In this document: piece by piece, positions 20,613-31,354 of the stretch | Position numbering within the stretch: the first letter of the stretch is position 1 | Layout of the letters: each line of letters opens with the position of its first letter | NCBI GenBank assembly: GCA_024734495.1 | Contig: JALMQS010000085.1 | Location: 21,295,539 to 21,359,538 of the forward strand | From: Forficula auricularia | Taxonomy: Eukaryota > Arthropoda > Insecta > Dermaptera > Forficulidae | Direction: 5' to 3' | Length of the DNA: 64,000 bases | Translations under genes and position numbers: made by a program | The notes under the pieces: generated by a model | Told to the model about the DNA's origin: nothing | What the model saw: only the letters and a program-made list of their open reading frames with translations | Database searches by the model: none

Positions 20613-22200
20613 TAATAAATGAACAATGAACCCAATAGAAGAAGAAGAATCTGTGGACGAAAACGAATTAGGAGACCCCATACTCAGGTCAGAATTCGAG
20701 ACAGCTTTGAAGGAACTAAAAAATAATAGAGCACCCGGAATAGACAATATACAAGCTGAAATCCTAAAGAACTCTGGGGAAAAGGCACTTGACAAACTCT
20801 TTGAACTAATTAGCAAAATCTATAAATTGGGAATCATCCCAAAAGATTTCCAAAAAAACAAAATAGTCACACTTCCCAAAAAGACAGGCGCGGATAAATG
20901 TGAAAATTTCAGGACCATTAGCCTAACCTCACATGCCTCCAAAATCCTAACCAAAATAATCCAGAGAAGAATAGAACAAAGAGTTGAAGAAAATCTGGGG
21001 GAAGACCAGTTCGGCTTTAGAAGAAACAGAGGCACCCGAGAAGCAATTCTCTCTCTTAGACTAATAATAGAAAGGGCTTTTATCAGGGAAGAATCTGTCT
21101 ACATCGGATTCATAGACCTAGAAAAAGCATTCGATAACGTCAATTGGGAAATTATGTTTAAAATATTAAAACAGGCGGGAATAAAATTCAGAGAGAGAAG
21201 ACTAATCTACAATCTATATCAAAACCAGACGGCAATTATAAATATTGGTGATGAGCAAAGAGAAGCCAAAATAAAAAAAGGTGTAAGACAAGGATGTGTG
21301 CTGTCACCCATGATTTTCAACTTATACATAGAAGAAGCGATTAAAGAATTCAAAGACAAAATTGATACAGGTATAGAAATCCAAGGTCAAAAGATCGCTA
21401 TGTTAAGATTTGCCGATGACATTGCCCTTCTAGGAAGCAATAAAAAAGAATTAGAGGACGCCTTGAATGGAATTAACCAAATCCTAATAGAAGAAATCAA
21501 AATGAAAATAAACAAGAATAAAACCAAGGTCCTAGTATGTACAAAAAAAGAACAAACGAGACAGGAATGCATCAAAATTAACCAAGAAAACCTAGAAGGA
21601 GTTAAGGAATTCCGCTACCTAGGAAGTAAAATAACATGGGATGGGAGGAGCAAAAACGAAATTAAATCAAGAATTGCCCAAGCAAAAATGGGGTTTAATT
21701 CAAAACAAAAACTACTATGCTCCTCCTCAATCAGCTTAGCAAACAGAAAGTTGCTATTGAAGACATATGTATGGAGTATAGCCATGTACGGGTGTGAAAC
21801 CTGGACAATTGGAAAAGCGGAGAGAAAGAGATTGGAGGCTTTCGAAATGTGGTGCTACAGAAGAATTATGAATATCAAATGGATGGATAAAATTACAAAT
21901 GAAGAAGTTCTTGGAAGAATCGGAGAAAGAAGAACCTTGTGGAAGAGCCTGAAGAGGAGAAGAGGTCAGATGATGGGGCACACACTGAGACATGGGGGAC
22001 TGCTTAGGGATATCTTGGAGGGGAGGTGGGAAAGAAAAGGGGAAGGGGAAGAACCAGATTAGAATATTTCAACCAAATAATTGGGGATATGGGATGCCAG
22101 ACATTTAGAGAGGTTAAACAGCTGGCGGGGGACAGAGTCGAGTGGAGACGGATTGTTGCATCAAACCAGTCTTAGGACTGTATACTCAATGATGATGATG
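20613..22200 (+). mobile_element. 5'-truncated LINE with ATG-repeat tail
   Basis: Carries a reverse transcriptase ORF and a 3' end GTATACTCAATGATGATGATG, a trinucleotide tail typical of RTE-like non-LTR elements. It sits inside the third unit of a local tandem repeat, so both borders can be placed within a few bases. There is no endonuclease domain, so the copy is 5'-truncated. Confidence 0.88.
20626..22062 (+). CDS. Non-LTR retrotransposon reverse transcriptase, long intact frame
   Basis: A 478-residue frame encodes an RNA-dependent DNA polymerase that would copy LINE RNA at a nicked target. Motifs in order: KNNRAPGIDNIQAEIL (33-48), NFRTISLTSHASKI (94-107), FIDLEKAFD with catalytic D164, KGVRQGCVLSPMIFN (218-232), LRFADDIALLG with the FADD aspartates at 264-265, EFRYLGSKI, and the C-terminal GHTLRHGGLLRDILEGR. 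A stop at 20620-20622 lies just upstream, so 20626 is simply the first ATG after truncation. The frame leaves the family at its 3' end: a different frame continues TRLEYFNQIIGDMGCQ to RRIVASNQS and a stop at 22173-22175, indicating one frameshift near 22040-22055. RTE-like clade is likely, not proven. Confidence 0.9.
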   Translation: MNPIEEEESVDENELGDPILRSEFETALKELKNNRAPGIDNIQAEILKNSGEKALDKLFELISKIYKLGIIPKDFQKNKIVTLPKKTGADKCENFRTISLTSHASKILTKIIQRRIEQRVEENLGEDQFGFRRNRGTREAILSLRLIIERAFIREESVYIGFIDLEKAFDNVNWEIMFKILKQAGIKFRERRLIYNLYQNQTAIINIGDEQREAKIKKGVRQGCVLSPMIFNLYIEEAIKEFKDKIDTGIEIQGQKIAMLRFADDIALLGSNKKELEDALNGINQILIEEIKMKINKNKTKVLVCTKKEQTRQECIKINQENLEGVKEFRYLGSKITWDGRSKNEIKSRIAQAKMGFNSKQKLLCSSSISLANRKLLLKTYVWSIAMYGCETWTIGKAERKRLEAFEMWCYRRIMNIKWMDKITNEEVLGRIGERRTLWKSLKRRRGQMMGHTLRHGGLLRDILEGRWERKGEGEEPD

Positions 22201-22429
22201 AAATTTGTCTACTAAAATTTCAAATGACACACGCCGTAAATCTAATATTCTAAGCTATATAGAGGAATATATTAATATATAGAGATATTATAGATATATA
22301 ATATAGAGAATAGAGATGTTTTATTTGTAAAATTTGACAATATAACAACTGTCATTGAATATTAGTTGCTTTTTCTCCCACATGTTCCTTGCCGCGCCAC
22401 GGGTACTGTCTGACAATGGCTTTTATATA

Positions 22430-23912
22430 CAGGGTGGTGACTTGGCCGACGCAGCATAGCGATTACAATGTTAATTTTTGAATGTGCATTTATTTGCTCC
22501 CCTAATTATTTTAGAGTTAAAGTTCTTATAGGTTTTTTATAGAGAAAAAAATACTGAATCCGAACATATTTTTGTTTTCAAATTTTGAAATTTAAAACCG
22601 TAATAATCAACATTATAAAATAATTGTATTTTTACAAAAATCACTGAGGCCATGGAATTATTAAAACAAACAAGGCATTTTCCGTTACAGTCGGAACTAT
22701 ATCCTCTTCCAAAAAGCGCTGTCCAGTATTCCCGCCCAAACGTTAATTTTTCGGGGATATTGGGTCCTGGTCTTTACAACATTGTGTGGATTTTCAGTAG
22801 CCCACACTCTACAATTTTGAACGTTTGGCTCATTATGGAGTGTAAACGTGCATTCGTCCGTGAAAGCAATGTTTTTCAAAAATCTCTGTCTTCAGTACTT
22901 TTTTCCATCATTTCAAGGCAAAACGCATTTCTTCTCTCCAAATCATTTTCTTTCAACTCTTGATGACATTGATATTTATAAGAGTGGTATTTGTGCTTTT
23001 TTAAAATTCGCAAAACTCTGGAATGATGTAAGCCAACGTTTTCCGCAATTTGCATTAAACTTGTATTAGGATCTTCCGTTACTGCATCCAAAACATTGAA
23101 GGTGTTCTCATTTCCTCGTTTTCACGTAAATTCTGTGCGTCTTTATTACACTTACAATTATTTAGTACAGTGCCTGTAGTTTCAAATTTTTGAACTATTC
23201 TGTCAACCGCTGTACCAGCTGGAATTGGCCGATTCGGATATTTAACGCTAAACAAGGAACTCACTTGCCGACCACTGTTTCCAGCATAAAAATACTTAAT
23301 TATTTCAACTTTTTCTTGTAATGCATACATTGTAATAAGAACTGACTTTAAAAAGTTAAGTTTTGTTTTATAATCATAGATTTGTTCACCAATATGAATC
23401 CATTTTGAGACTAGTATAAACAATCAAACTTAAACAATCGACAACAATAAAAGTTTTGAATTTAAATTTTTTAAATAAATATCTACATTTTTAAAATCGT
23501 TTTTTTGGACTTTTAAATTATAAATTAGACAAAATCTGATGTAATTATCTTCTTAGAATTTTACTAATTCTGCTTAGTTTTTTGTATTCTAATTATGCTC
23601 TAAAATAATCACTAAAGACATCACTATTAAACGTCACTTATAGAAACAACAAATGAAAATGCCTTGTTTGTTTTAATAATTCGATGGCCTCAGTGATTTT
23701 TGTAAAAATACAATTATTTATAATGTTGATTATTACGGTTCTCAAATTTCAAAATTTGAAAACAAAAATATGTTCGGATTCAGTATTATTTTCTCTATAA
23801 AAAACCTATAAGAACTTTAACTCTAAAATAATTAGGGGAGCAAATAAATGCACATTCAAAAATTAACATTGTAATCATATAGCGATGCTGCGTCGGCCAA
23901 GTCACCACCCTG
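22430..23912 (-). mobile_element. Tc1/mariner-type element with ~250-bp TIRs
   Basis: The left end CAGGGTGGTGACTTGGCCGA and right end TCGGCCAAGTCACCACCCTG are inverted copies that continue to pair for about 250 bp, to CAAACAAGGCATTTTC near 22682. TA flanks both ends (22428-22429, 23913-23914). TIRs this long are far above the usual 20-30 bp of mariner. A broken transposase lies on the minus strand. The 22221-22427 flank shows nothing. Confidence 0.9.
22697..23363 (-). pseudogene. Tc1-like transposase, N-terminal part only
   Basis: Read 5' to 3' on the minus strand: MYALQEKVEIIKYFYAGN (first helix-turn-helix), SVKYPNRPIPAGTAVDRIV, then after a frameshift near 23085 DAVTEDPNTSLMQIAENVGL and HHSRVLRILKKHKYHSY (second helix-turn-helix). 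After another joint at about 22878 comes LKNIAFTDECTF, with the first catalytic Asp, and NCRVWATENPHNVV to KINVWAGIL. The second and third acidic residues are lost at the boundary with the left TIR. It is therefore a dead, internally deleted transposase. Confidence 0.8.
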
Positions 23913-23914
23913 TA

Positions 23915-24518
23915 TATAGATAACCACTACAAATGCAAACTTTATACGGAATATAGGTACTTTTCCTTTATTTTGGTGCACAATGAATAGAATAAACATA
24001 AAATAAACTTTTGGACAAGGAAAAAAATTTGTAGAGTTGTGTAATTATGTATATTTTTACTACAAATCAAATAATGTATTTATGTACACATGAGCCAAGC
24101 TAAATTAGGAAATATATAAAAATTATAGGAAATATAATACTAATAAAAACCACTACTGAATTTCTGTTTCCATTATCATGAAAAAACAAAAATGAGAATT
24201 ATCATAAAAAGTTTCGTGTCTTTATCGACAAGAATTTTTTTTTTAAGTTTTATTTTTATTACTGTTGGAGAATTAATAAAACATGTGTCGAAATAACAGG
24301 GGTTCTGCCACAGAATATAACGCCCCCCCCACCCCCACCCCTTCTCCTTCTCAATGTGTGCCAGCCACTCTTCTACTTCTTCTCCTCTAGTACAAGTTGA
24401 AGGGAAAAAGTTTTTTTTTTTTTTACGATCGTAACGTTTATTAAAAACTCGGACTCCCAGAAAGAGAGAGAGGGGATTCCCAAGTTTTGAAGCCATCTTT
24501 TACTCTCAGTGTGTGTGT
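23915..24518. other. AT-rich stretch, no gene seen
   Basis: Contains C-rich 24324-24350 and a poly-T run (about 24411-24424). A 106-codon minus frame here (24176-24496) is low complexity and matches nothing recognised. Confidence 0.55.
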
Positions 24519-24960
24519 TTTAGCTTATATATATGTGTGTGTGTGTGAGTTTCTAAAGAAGGGTGAATAGAACTCAACTCTTGTTAAAATACGTATGACA
24601 TAATTGGAGAAAAAATGAAACTTTTTCAAGACTAGACTGTGTTTGCAGTTTCGATTAATTATAATAATTTTAAAAGATATTTTAATGATGAAGAGGTAAA
24701 ATAGCAGAAATAATCTTCTTTCTTAATTCTATTACTATCCCCAATATATTATTTTTTGCTTTATTTATTTTTCCTAAGCTTATTGGATCTACTCTTTATT
24801 ATTATTCAATTAAGTAAAAAACAAAACAATAATTTATTATTATAATAAATAGACGCCATTTTCTAAAAAAGAGTCAATATTTATTCTGGAAATGAAATAA
24901 ATTATTCAACTATGTAATTAAAATATGATCGAAATTATTAGTACTTATGTTCTTATTTAG

Positions 24961-26801
24961 TGAATCAAAAGCAAAATGATCAACTACTAAGTCCGAGGTA
25001 TTATATGTGGATTATTTTTATTTGTGTGTATGTATGTCTGTTTTAGCTTATAGGTATATGTGTGTGTGTGTGTGTGAGTTTGTAAAGAAGGGTGAATAGA
25101 ACTCAACTCTTGCTTATACGTATGACATAATTTGAGAAAAAGTGAAACTTTTTCAATACTAGACTGTGTTTGCAGTTTCGATTAATTATAATAATTTTAA
25201 AAGATATTTTAATGATGAAGAGGTAAAATAGCAGAAAAGCCCTCCCCTCCTTCCCCCGAAAAGAAATTAACTTAAAATCAGAGAGAGATGGAATTTTTGA
25301 AATTTAACACTATAGAACGATTTTGAGTTATTTTGGCTTTCGGTATTTAAATAAACAGACAGACAGACATAAAAAGAAGCCAGTGGGAGGGTTTGAGTAT
25401 CAACAGGAGACAGAATTGCTAATAATAATAATATTTTGAAAAAAAAACATAACTTATAAATTCTAGATCGATTGTTGATCATAATCTATTGGAACCATTT
25501 GGCCATGTGGAAGCTTATCAATTAAAAAGGATTTGTGTCGAATATTTATTTCTCTGTTCAGTTAATGGGGAGAACATCTCGCCCGCATCTATTCAAGGTA
25601 ACAAAAAAATCTTCTTTCTTAATTCTATTAGTATCCCCAATATATTATTTTTTGCTTTATTTATTTTTCCTAAGCTTATTGGATCTACTCTTTATTATTA
25701 TTGAAATAATTAAAAAACAAAACAATAACTTATTATTATAATAAATAGACGCCATCAACTATGTAATTAAAACATGATCGAAATTATTAGTACCTTCTTA
25801 TGTTCTTATTTAGTGAATCAAAAGCAAAATGATCAACTACTAAGTCCGAGGTATTATATGTGGATTATTTTTATTTGTGTGTATGTATGTCTGTACATGT
25901 GTATAATTATTATAAATAAAAGGCTTATTATTATTATTATGTCTGTTTTAGCTCATAGGTATGTATGTGTGTGTGTGTAAGTTTGTAAAGAAGGGCGAAT
26001 AGAACTCTTGTTAAAATACGTATGATATAATTGGAGAAAAAAGTGAAACTTTTTCAAGACTCACTAGACTGTGCTTGCAGTTTGGATGAATTACAATAAT
26101 TTTAAAAGAAATTTTAAAGATGAAAAGGTAAAATAGCAGAAATGTCCTCCTCCCCCCCCTCACCCTCGTAAAAACGAAATTAACTTAAAATAAGAGAGAG
26201 ATGGAATTTTAGAAATTTAACACTATAGAACGTTTTTGAGATATCATAGTTATCAGCATTTAAATAAACAGACATACAGACATAAAAAGAAGCCACTGGG
26301 ACGGTTTGAGTGTCAACAGGAGACAGAGTTGCTAGTAAAACCTAATAATAATAATATTTTGAAAAAAAAACTATAATTTCTAGGGCGATTCTTTATCATA
26401 ATCTATTGGAACAATTTGGCCAAGTGGAAGCTGGATTTGTTTGAAATATTTATTTCTCTTTTCAGTTAATGGGGAGAACGTCTCCAAGCAAAATCTGACA
26501 TCTATTCAAGGTAAGAAAAAAATTTCTTAATTCTATTAGTATCCCCAATATATTATTTTTTGCTTTATTTATTTTTCCTAAGCTTATTGGATCTACTCTT
26601 TATTATTATTGAAATAATTAAAAAACAAAACAATAACCTATTATTATTACTTAGTAAATTGTATACGTCATTTTCTAAAATCATTTATTTCGGAAATGAA
26701 ATAAATTATTAAACTATGTAATTAAAACACGATATATTATATACTTACTGATGTTCTTATTTAGTGAATCAAAAGCAAGATGGTCAACTACTATATCCGA
26801 G
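24961..26801 (+). other. Three copies of a 37-nt exon-like segment
   Basis: At 24961-24997, 25814-25850 and 26765-26801 the same 37-nt segment is preceded by TTCTTATTTAG and followed by GTAT, like a small exon. Reading with a TG lead it would encode NQKQNDQLLSPR in copies 1-2 and NQKQDGQLLYPR in copy 3; copy 3 differs by substitutions only, with no frame break. It may be a duplicated microexon or only a conserved piece of a repeat. No connected gene was found. Confidence 0.35.
25562..26510 (+). other. Second exon-like segment in units 2 and 3
   Basis: 25562-25597 (36 nt) and 26466-26510 (45 nt) lie between CTSTTCAG-type acceptors and GTAA donors. A related 59-nt version is on the minus strand at 48682-48740. 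The array copies differ by indels, and copy 3 has an in-frame TGA, so coding in these copies is doubtful. Confidence 0.3.
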
Positions 26802-26853
26802 GTATATATGGATTATTTTTATTTGTGTGTATGTGTGTGTGTTTTAGATTATG

Positions 26854-26879
<26 letters not shown>

Positions 26880-26895
<16 letters not shown>

Positions 26896-27269
26896 TTTGT
26901 TTTATACAAGGATGTGAAATCTTCGAAAGATACCGCGTTGCACCGACGCTGGCATGCACGATTCAAAGGTTGCATAAACTCGCAACCTATGCCTACGTAC
27001 TAAAACACACCCTACACACATATACCATTCTCCTTACGGAACTGCCGTTAGGTACTATTTCGTAGAGGCTGGTTAGCAATTATGCTATTCTCCTGATTGT
27101 GCTACGTCCGTTTCTCGTCTCGCCTTTTCATGCTTGCGCAAGTTCCAGCTGGATATATATTATTCGCCGCTCGCTTTCTTCCCAATTTTCTTCCGATTCC
27201 AGCATAAATTGTATGATGTTTCCGGCGTCAATATCCTCCCTCCTACCTTCCAGAAAACGGGGACAGTAA

Positions 27270-27270
<1 letters not shown>
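26880..27270 (-). mobile_element. 3' end of a non-LTR retrotransposon with poly-A tail
   Basis: On the minus strand the insert ends with a run of about 13 A (complement of 26887-26899) and begins with REDIDAGNIIQFMLESEENW. This resembles the C-terminal region of R1/I/Jockey-group LINE polymerases. It lies in the middle of an AT microsatellite, which is split to either side (26855-26886 and 27268-27286). Severe 5' truncation; the clade is uncertain. Confidence 0.5.
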
Positions 27271-27312
<42 letters not shown>

Positions 27313-27430
27313 AGTTTGTAAAGAAGGATGAATAGAGCTCAACTCTTGCTTATACGTATGACATAATTGAAGAAAAAAATGAAACTTTTTCAAGACTGTG
27401 CTTGCAGTTTCGGTGAATTATAATAATTTT

Positions 27431-28126
27431 AAAAGAAAAAATATCTCATTTATTTCGATTTAATATTTTATTATTTAGTATCAAAAAATCGTTGGTAGAA
27501 ATAAGAGAAATTTAAAAATTAATCTCTAATAGTGGGAAACAAGTCTGGACTTGTATTTGGCATCCTTGCAAGAAAAAGAGATCATTCTATCAGATTTTAA
27601 TGAGAGAAGTACGCACATTTATTTAAATAATAAAAGAAAGTGAAAACTTATTTAGGTACGTTAGCGGCGCCAATTATAAGTAATTAATAATAAACTTAAA
27701 CATACAATAAATTATTCATTTAGGCCTATATCATAACGTCGGCTTAATATCTCAATATAAGTTTTCTACATTTTTAAACCATAAGTTCAAATGCTAGAAC
27801 AGCCCAAAATCTAATTAGTCCTCTGCATTAGAAATATAAATATTTTAGCTCAAGATCGAACTGATATTTTTGAGACGACATTCTAAGATATTCGACAGCA
27901 ATATTTTAAATCCAGATGTATATATAGAGGCGAAGCTACTATAAGGTATTCAGGCGATGTTAATAAACATATTGAAAATTGCATGAAAATTATTAGTTTA
28001 TATATAATAATAATAAATTTAAGTATATTTTGGATAAATTTCCTAATATGTTATATGTTAAATGCCATTTGAATATTCAACAATGTTGTTTATTGATACA
28101 ATACTCATTTACACTTCATTATATAC
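27431..28126. other. AT-rich stretch, nothing recognised
   Basis: No long frames, no inverted or tandem repeats that I could identify. Confidence 0.5.
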
Positions 28127-28230
28127 ATGTTTATATGTATATCCTTAATATATCATTTTTAATTATATTATTTAATATATATTAAATAATATAATTAAAA
28201 ATGATATATTAAGGATATACATATAAACAT
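28127..28230. repeat. Perfect 104-bp palindrome
   Basis: The 52 bases starting ATGTTTATATGTATATCCTT are exactly the reverse complement of the following 52, with no loop. It belongs to the TTAGGGATATAC MITE family. Perfect pairing with zero spacer suggests a young event or ongoing homogenisation. A LINE inserted one base past its right edge. Confidence 0.9.
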
Positions 28231-28242
28231 TTAATATATATA

Positions 28243-28862
28243 TAAGGAATTTAGATATTTGGGATCTGTCTTTAGCGAGGAGCCAAACTGTGAGAGGGAT
28301 ATTAAAAATAAAATCTGTCAAAGTCGAAGAGCTATTGGGCAACTGAATGGGGTCTGGTGGAGCAAAGGGATCCAACAGGACACAAAAAAATATATATATC
28401 GGTCCATAGTGGAAGGCATAGCCCTATACAATTCAGAAACATGGGACATGAATAAAAAAAACGAAAAGAAATTAAAAGCGCTCGAAATGGATGCGATGAT
28501 GAGAAGGAGTTGCAGAGTAGTCGAGATTGGAGCATATCCCAAATACAACTATAAGGGACAAAAATGAAAATGGAAAACGACATAATAGATAGAATAGAAA
28601 GGAAGAGATTAATATGGTATGGACACCTCAAAAGAATGCCGGAAGATAGGTGGCCTCATAAAATATGGACCTGGATGCCCACGGAAAGACGGAGGAGAAG
28701 AGGGAGACCGAGACGAACGTGGAAGCAGGGAGTAGATGAGGCAATGACCAGTAGGCAACTATGGTACAAGAGAAAGACATTCTGGATAGAGAGAATTGGC
28801 GTGTTGGATGCGGGAAACGGCGCATGCTGTAGAACAAACCGCTTTATTATTATTATTATTAT
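28243..28862 (+). mobile_element. 5'-truncated LINE (ATT-tail family), 12-bp duplication
   Basis: Flanked by TTAATATATATA at 28231-28242 and 28863-28874. Ends CCGCTTTATTATTATT followed by further ATT units. Codes for the C-terminal polymerase tail of the same family as the minus-strand element at 8702-9852, and is longer-tailed. Confidence 0.85.
28244..28834 (+). pseudogene. LINE polymerase C-terminus, two frames
   Basis: Starts KEFRYLGSVFSEEPNCERD, continues SIVEGIALYNSETWDMNKKN and RRSCRV, shifts frame near 28540-28560, then MKMENDIIDRIERKRLIW, YGHLKRMPEDRWPHKIWT and RRRRRGRPRRTWKQGVDEAM. The FADD active site and everything upstream are absent, so there is no polymerase activity. Confidence 0.85.
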
Positions 28863-28874
28863 TTAATATATATA

Positions 28875-29095
28875 AATAAGGAAAGAAGTAAAAGCAATGG
28901 TATCCAAATTGCTATGTATCCACAGCCAAATATGCCCCGCCCCCGCCCCCTCCTCGGACCTGTTTTTGTTTACTGATATCATTTATCATATGTAGGGAGA
29001 ATTCATAGGGTGGGGATAAAAACAAAAGTCAAATGACCCTCCCTCTCTCTCTGATTGATGACCTTTTAATTAGAATATATCACACACACACATAC

Positions 29096-29159
<64 letters not shown>

Positions 29160-29324
29160 GGGGGAAGTACTTGACAGCCACTCGAGTGCATTAACCTTAA
29201 ATATATGAAATAGCGATGATAACGTTGCCTTACGTCACTGATCTGTTTAATTAAAGAGCAAAAATTATTAATTATTCAAAATTTTAACGGGAATTAATAT
29301 AAAAGATTATTCAGGATTTAATTT
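28875..29324. repeat. AT microsatellite in otherwise plain sequence
   Basis: A run of about 28 AT units spans 29100-29155, followed by GGGGGGGG. No genes. Confidence 0.8.
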
Positions 29325-30170
29325 GTGGGCAGCCAAGTTCGATTCCTCAATAACATATATATTTCCAAACACGGTTCTTTTTAAAATATATATTTCCCAT
29401 CAAAGCATATCTTATACTATTAAATCAGCAATTCTTGTATATATGATATTTATAATTATAATAATTTGCTTGCGCGACGAGAACGCCATGATCTGTCTGA
29501 TTGGCCGAGCTTTGGCGTTAAATAAATACTGGGGAATTAAAAAATAATTTGTTTCAAATTTCGAATTTGATTTACACCCGGCTATTCTTATTAGGTTAAT
29601 TGTAATAAATAAATGTTATATAATATAAGGTGCGCAACTAAGTTCTCGCTGTTTGTCAATAGATGGCTCCAGCAGCAAGCGTTGATCGAGTTTGACATAT
29701 CGAAAACGCTATGAACCAAGCTTAGACATATGGTAAATAAACCGCTTTAACTTATTAGTGATTTTGTGTTTGCGTGAAAATGTCTGAATTTGTGCTAAAT
29801 AAGCGTCATTTTCGGAAAGTGTTGGTTTTCTAATAATATAGAAAACAGAAATCTAAACAATGAAAACTACTTAATAAATATATTATTAATAATTATCAAA
29901 TTTTAAATTGATTACTTAATGATTGGTATAATTAAAAAAATAATAATAATTAAGTTAAAAATGATTTATTAGGGATATACATATAAACATATATATATAT
30001 CAAAATTTTTAACAATAATGTATGACCTGTAAATGAGTATTGTCGCAATAAACAACATTGATGAATATTTTCAAGAAAATTGAACGACAAATGAAAACGA
30101 ATTTGATATTTAAAATATTTTGGAAGATATATAGGTAAGGTATGAAAGTTTGACTCTAAATTAAATTGGA
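29325..30170 (+). repeat. Dispersed duplication, copy A
   Basis: Matches 36785-37870 in order: TCTTATACTATTAAAT...AGCAATTCTT, GATTGGCCGAG..TTAGCGTTAAATAAATAC, ATATAGAAAACAG, a TTAGGGATATAC arm, and AATGAGTATTGTCGCA. The two copies carry different later insertions (a mariner fragment here, a Penelope hairpin there). No termini were identified. Confidence 0.7.
29629..29829 (+). mobile_element. Mariner 5' end fragment
   Basis: Present in copy A of the duplication but absent at the matching point of copy B (about 37035). Starts TAAGGTGCGCAACTAAGTTC, a mariner-like TIR, and near its end encodes MSEFVLNKRHFRKVLVF, the usual mariner N-terminus (ATG at 29780). It stops after about 17 codons and lacks the right TIR. 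Confidence 0.65.
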
Positions 30171-31105
30171 ATTTAATTCCTAAATCAAATCTTTGTTTAT
30201 TTTTCCCCTTTTTGTGTAGGTACTTTATAACATTTTGTTGTTGTTGTTGTTGTTGTTCGTTTTTATTATATTTCGTCCAGGTTAAATAAGAGCTGATTAG
30301 TGATTGGCCTCACGTGAACAGCCAATTTTATTTCAACTCCATCCATCCCCCTCCCCCCTTCTAATACGTTTTATAATTCCACGTCAATTTTCTACCCTTA
30401 TTGTCTTTCTTAGCCATTTTCTTGGTCCGTTTTTTTTTCGAGGGGTGGTTTCGCCCCCTGCTCCCTCAGCCCCGAAACAGTTCATCTTGACGTTTTGTTC
30501 GCGTTTTCTTTATTTAGGTCCGATCTTCATCCCCTCCCGTCCCCTTTCACGGACACCGGCTACCAACCCATCTATCTCCACCTCAGGATTAAATCTTTTT
30601 TTTTTTTTTGGTTGGTCCGAGGGCAGCAGCATTGGTCAAACTATAGGCGTCTGCTTTGTTGGCTGTTGCTGTTACTTATTTATGAAAGCAAAACAGGCAG
30701 GGGCAGCTAAAAAAAGAAAAAAAGAGGAAGAAGAAGAAGACGTTGTGTTGTGGGGGATGAGGGGGTTTGCACGTCGGATTCGGTCGTTTGTTGGTTTGTT
30801 AAAAGTTGATCAAATTAGAAATGTTGTATTTGGGGTGCGGGAAGGGGTTGGGGGTTAGGCGCCCGTCAAAACAAACCAACAACCCAAAAACTTATATTGG
30901 AACAACATTATAACGAAATTAATTCAACTCAAAATATATATTTATTAAAAAAATACGTCTAAAGATATTTTAGAAAAAATAAGTAAATAGAAAAAAAAGA
31001 AGGGTTATAAGTTGGAGTAGGAGGTGTGTATGTGTGGGGGGGGGGGGGTTCTTATCAGATTTCAATATTCGTTTAAAATACTTCAAACTAAAATGAAAAT
31101 ATAAT
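30171..31105. other. No supported gene
   Basis: Contains a TTG run (30237-30257) and pyrimidine-rich 30330-30620. A 184-codon frame at 30304-30858 is rich in Pro/Phe/Ser from the pyrimidine tract and then poly-Lys/Glu from AAG repeats, which is compositional. Confidence 0.5.
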
Positions 31106-31108
31106 AAT

Positions 31109-31354
31109 TGAAGGGTTTGCTGGAAAAAGGAGGTAGCTCCTTGGGTGATATTAACACTATCTTGTGCAAAAAAAAGCTTTTGTTTGGTACAAGAAGGATG
31201 TAGCTCCAATCGTTATTTCCAGCGTTGCTTAACAGATGGAGCTGCCCGTCATTTTGAATTTTGTCGTCGTTTTGAATTTTTTAAACGTTTTTTTTTTTTG
31301 GTTTCCCAAAAACTGAAAAAATTGGAGCTAACTCCTTTTGCAGCAAACCCTTCA
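31109..31354. mobile_element. Small TIR element (MITE)
   Basis: TGAAGGGTTTGCTGGAAAAA at the left pairs with TGCAGCAAACCCTTCA at the right, and pairing continues through GGAGGTAGCTCC versus GGAGCTAACTCC. The flanks can be read as AATT on both sides, although that is also explained by the palindromic context. 246 bp, non-coding. Confidence 0.65.

Larger units (their letters stand above)
24519..27430 (+). repeat. Tandem array of ~0.9-kb units
   Basis: The anchor AAGAAGG(G)TGAATAGA occurs at about 24558, 25085, 25986 and 27323. CCCAATATATTATTTTTTGC occurs at about 24739, 25636 and 26545. The spacing between the second and third anchors is about 900 bp. The first unit lacks a middle section and the third is lengthened by a retrotransposon (26880-27270). 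Each unit contains TG/AT microsatellites and short AG...GT-bounded segments annotated separately. Confidence 0.85.

Noticed and set aside
30304..30858. 184-codon frame rich in Pro, Phe, Lys and Glu
   Set aside because: Made of pyrimidine tracts and AAG repeats; no domain, no splice context, ATG not supported.
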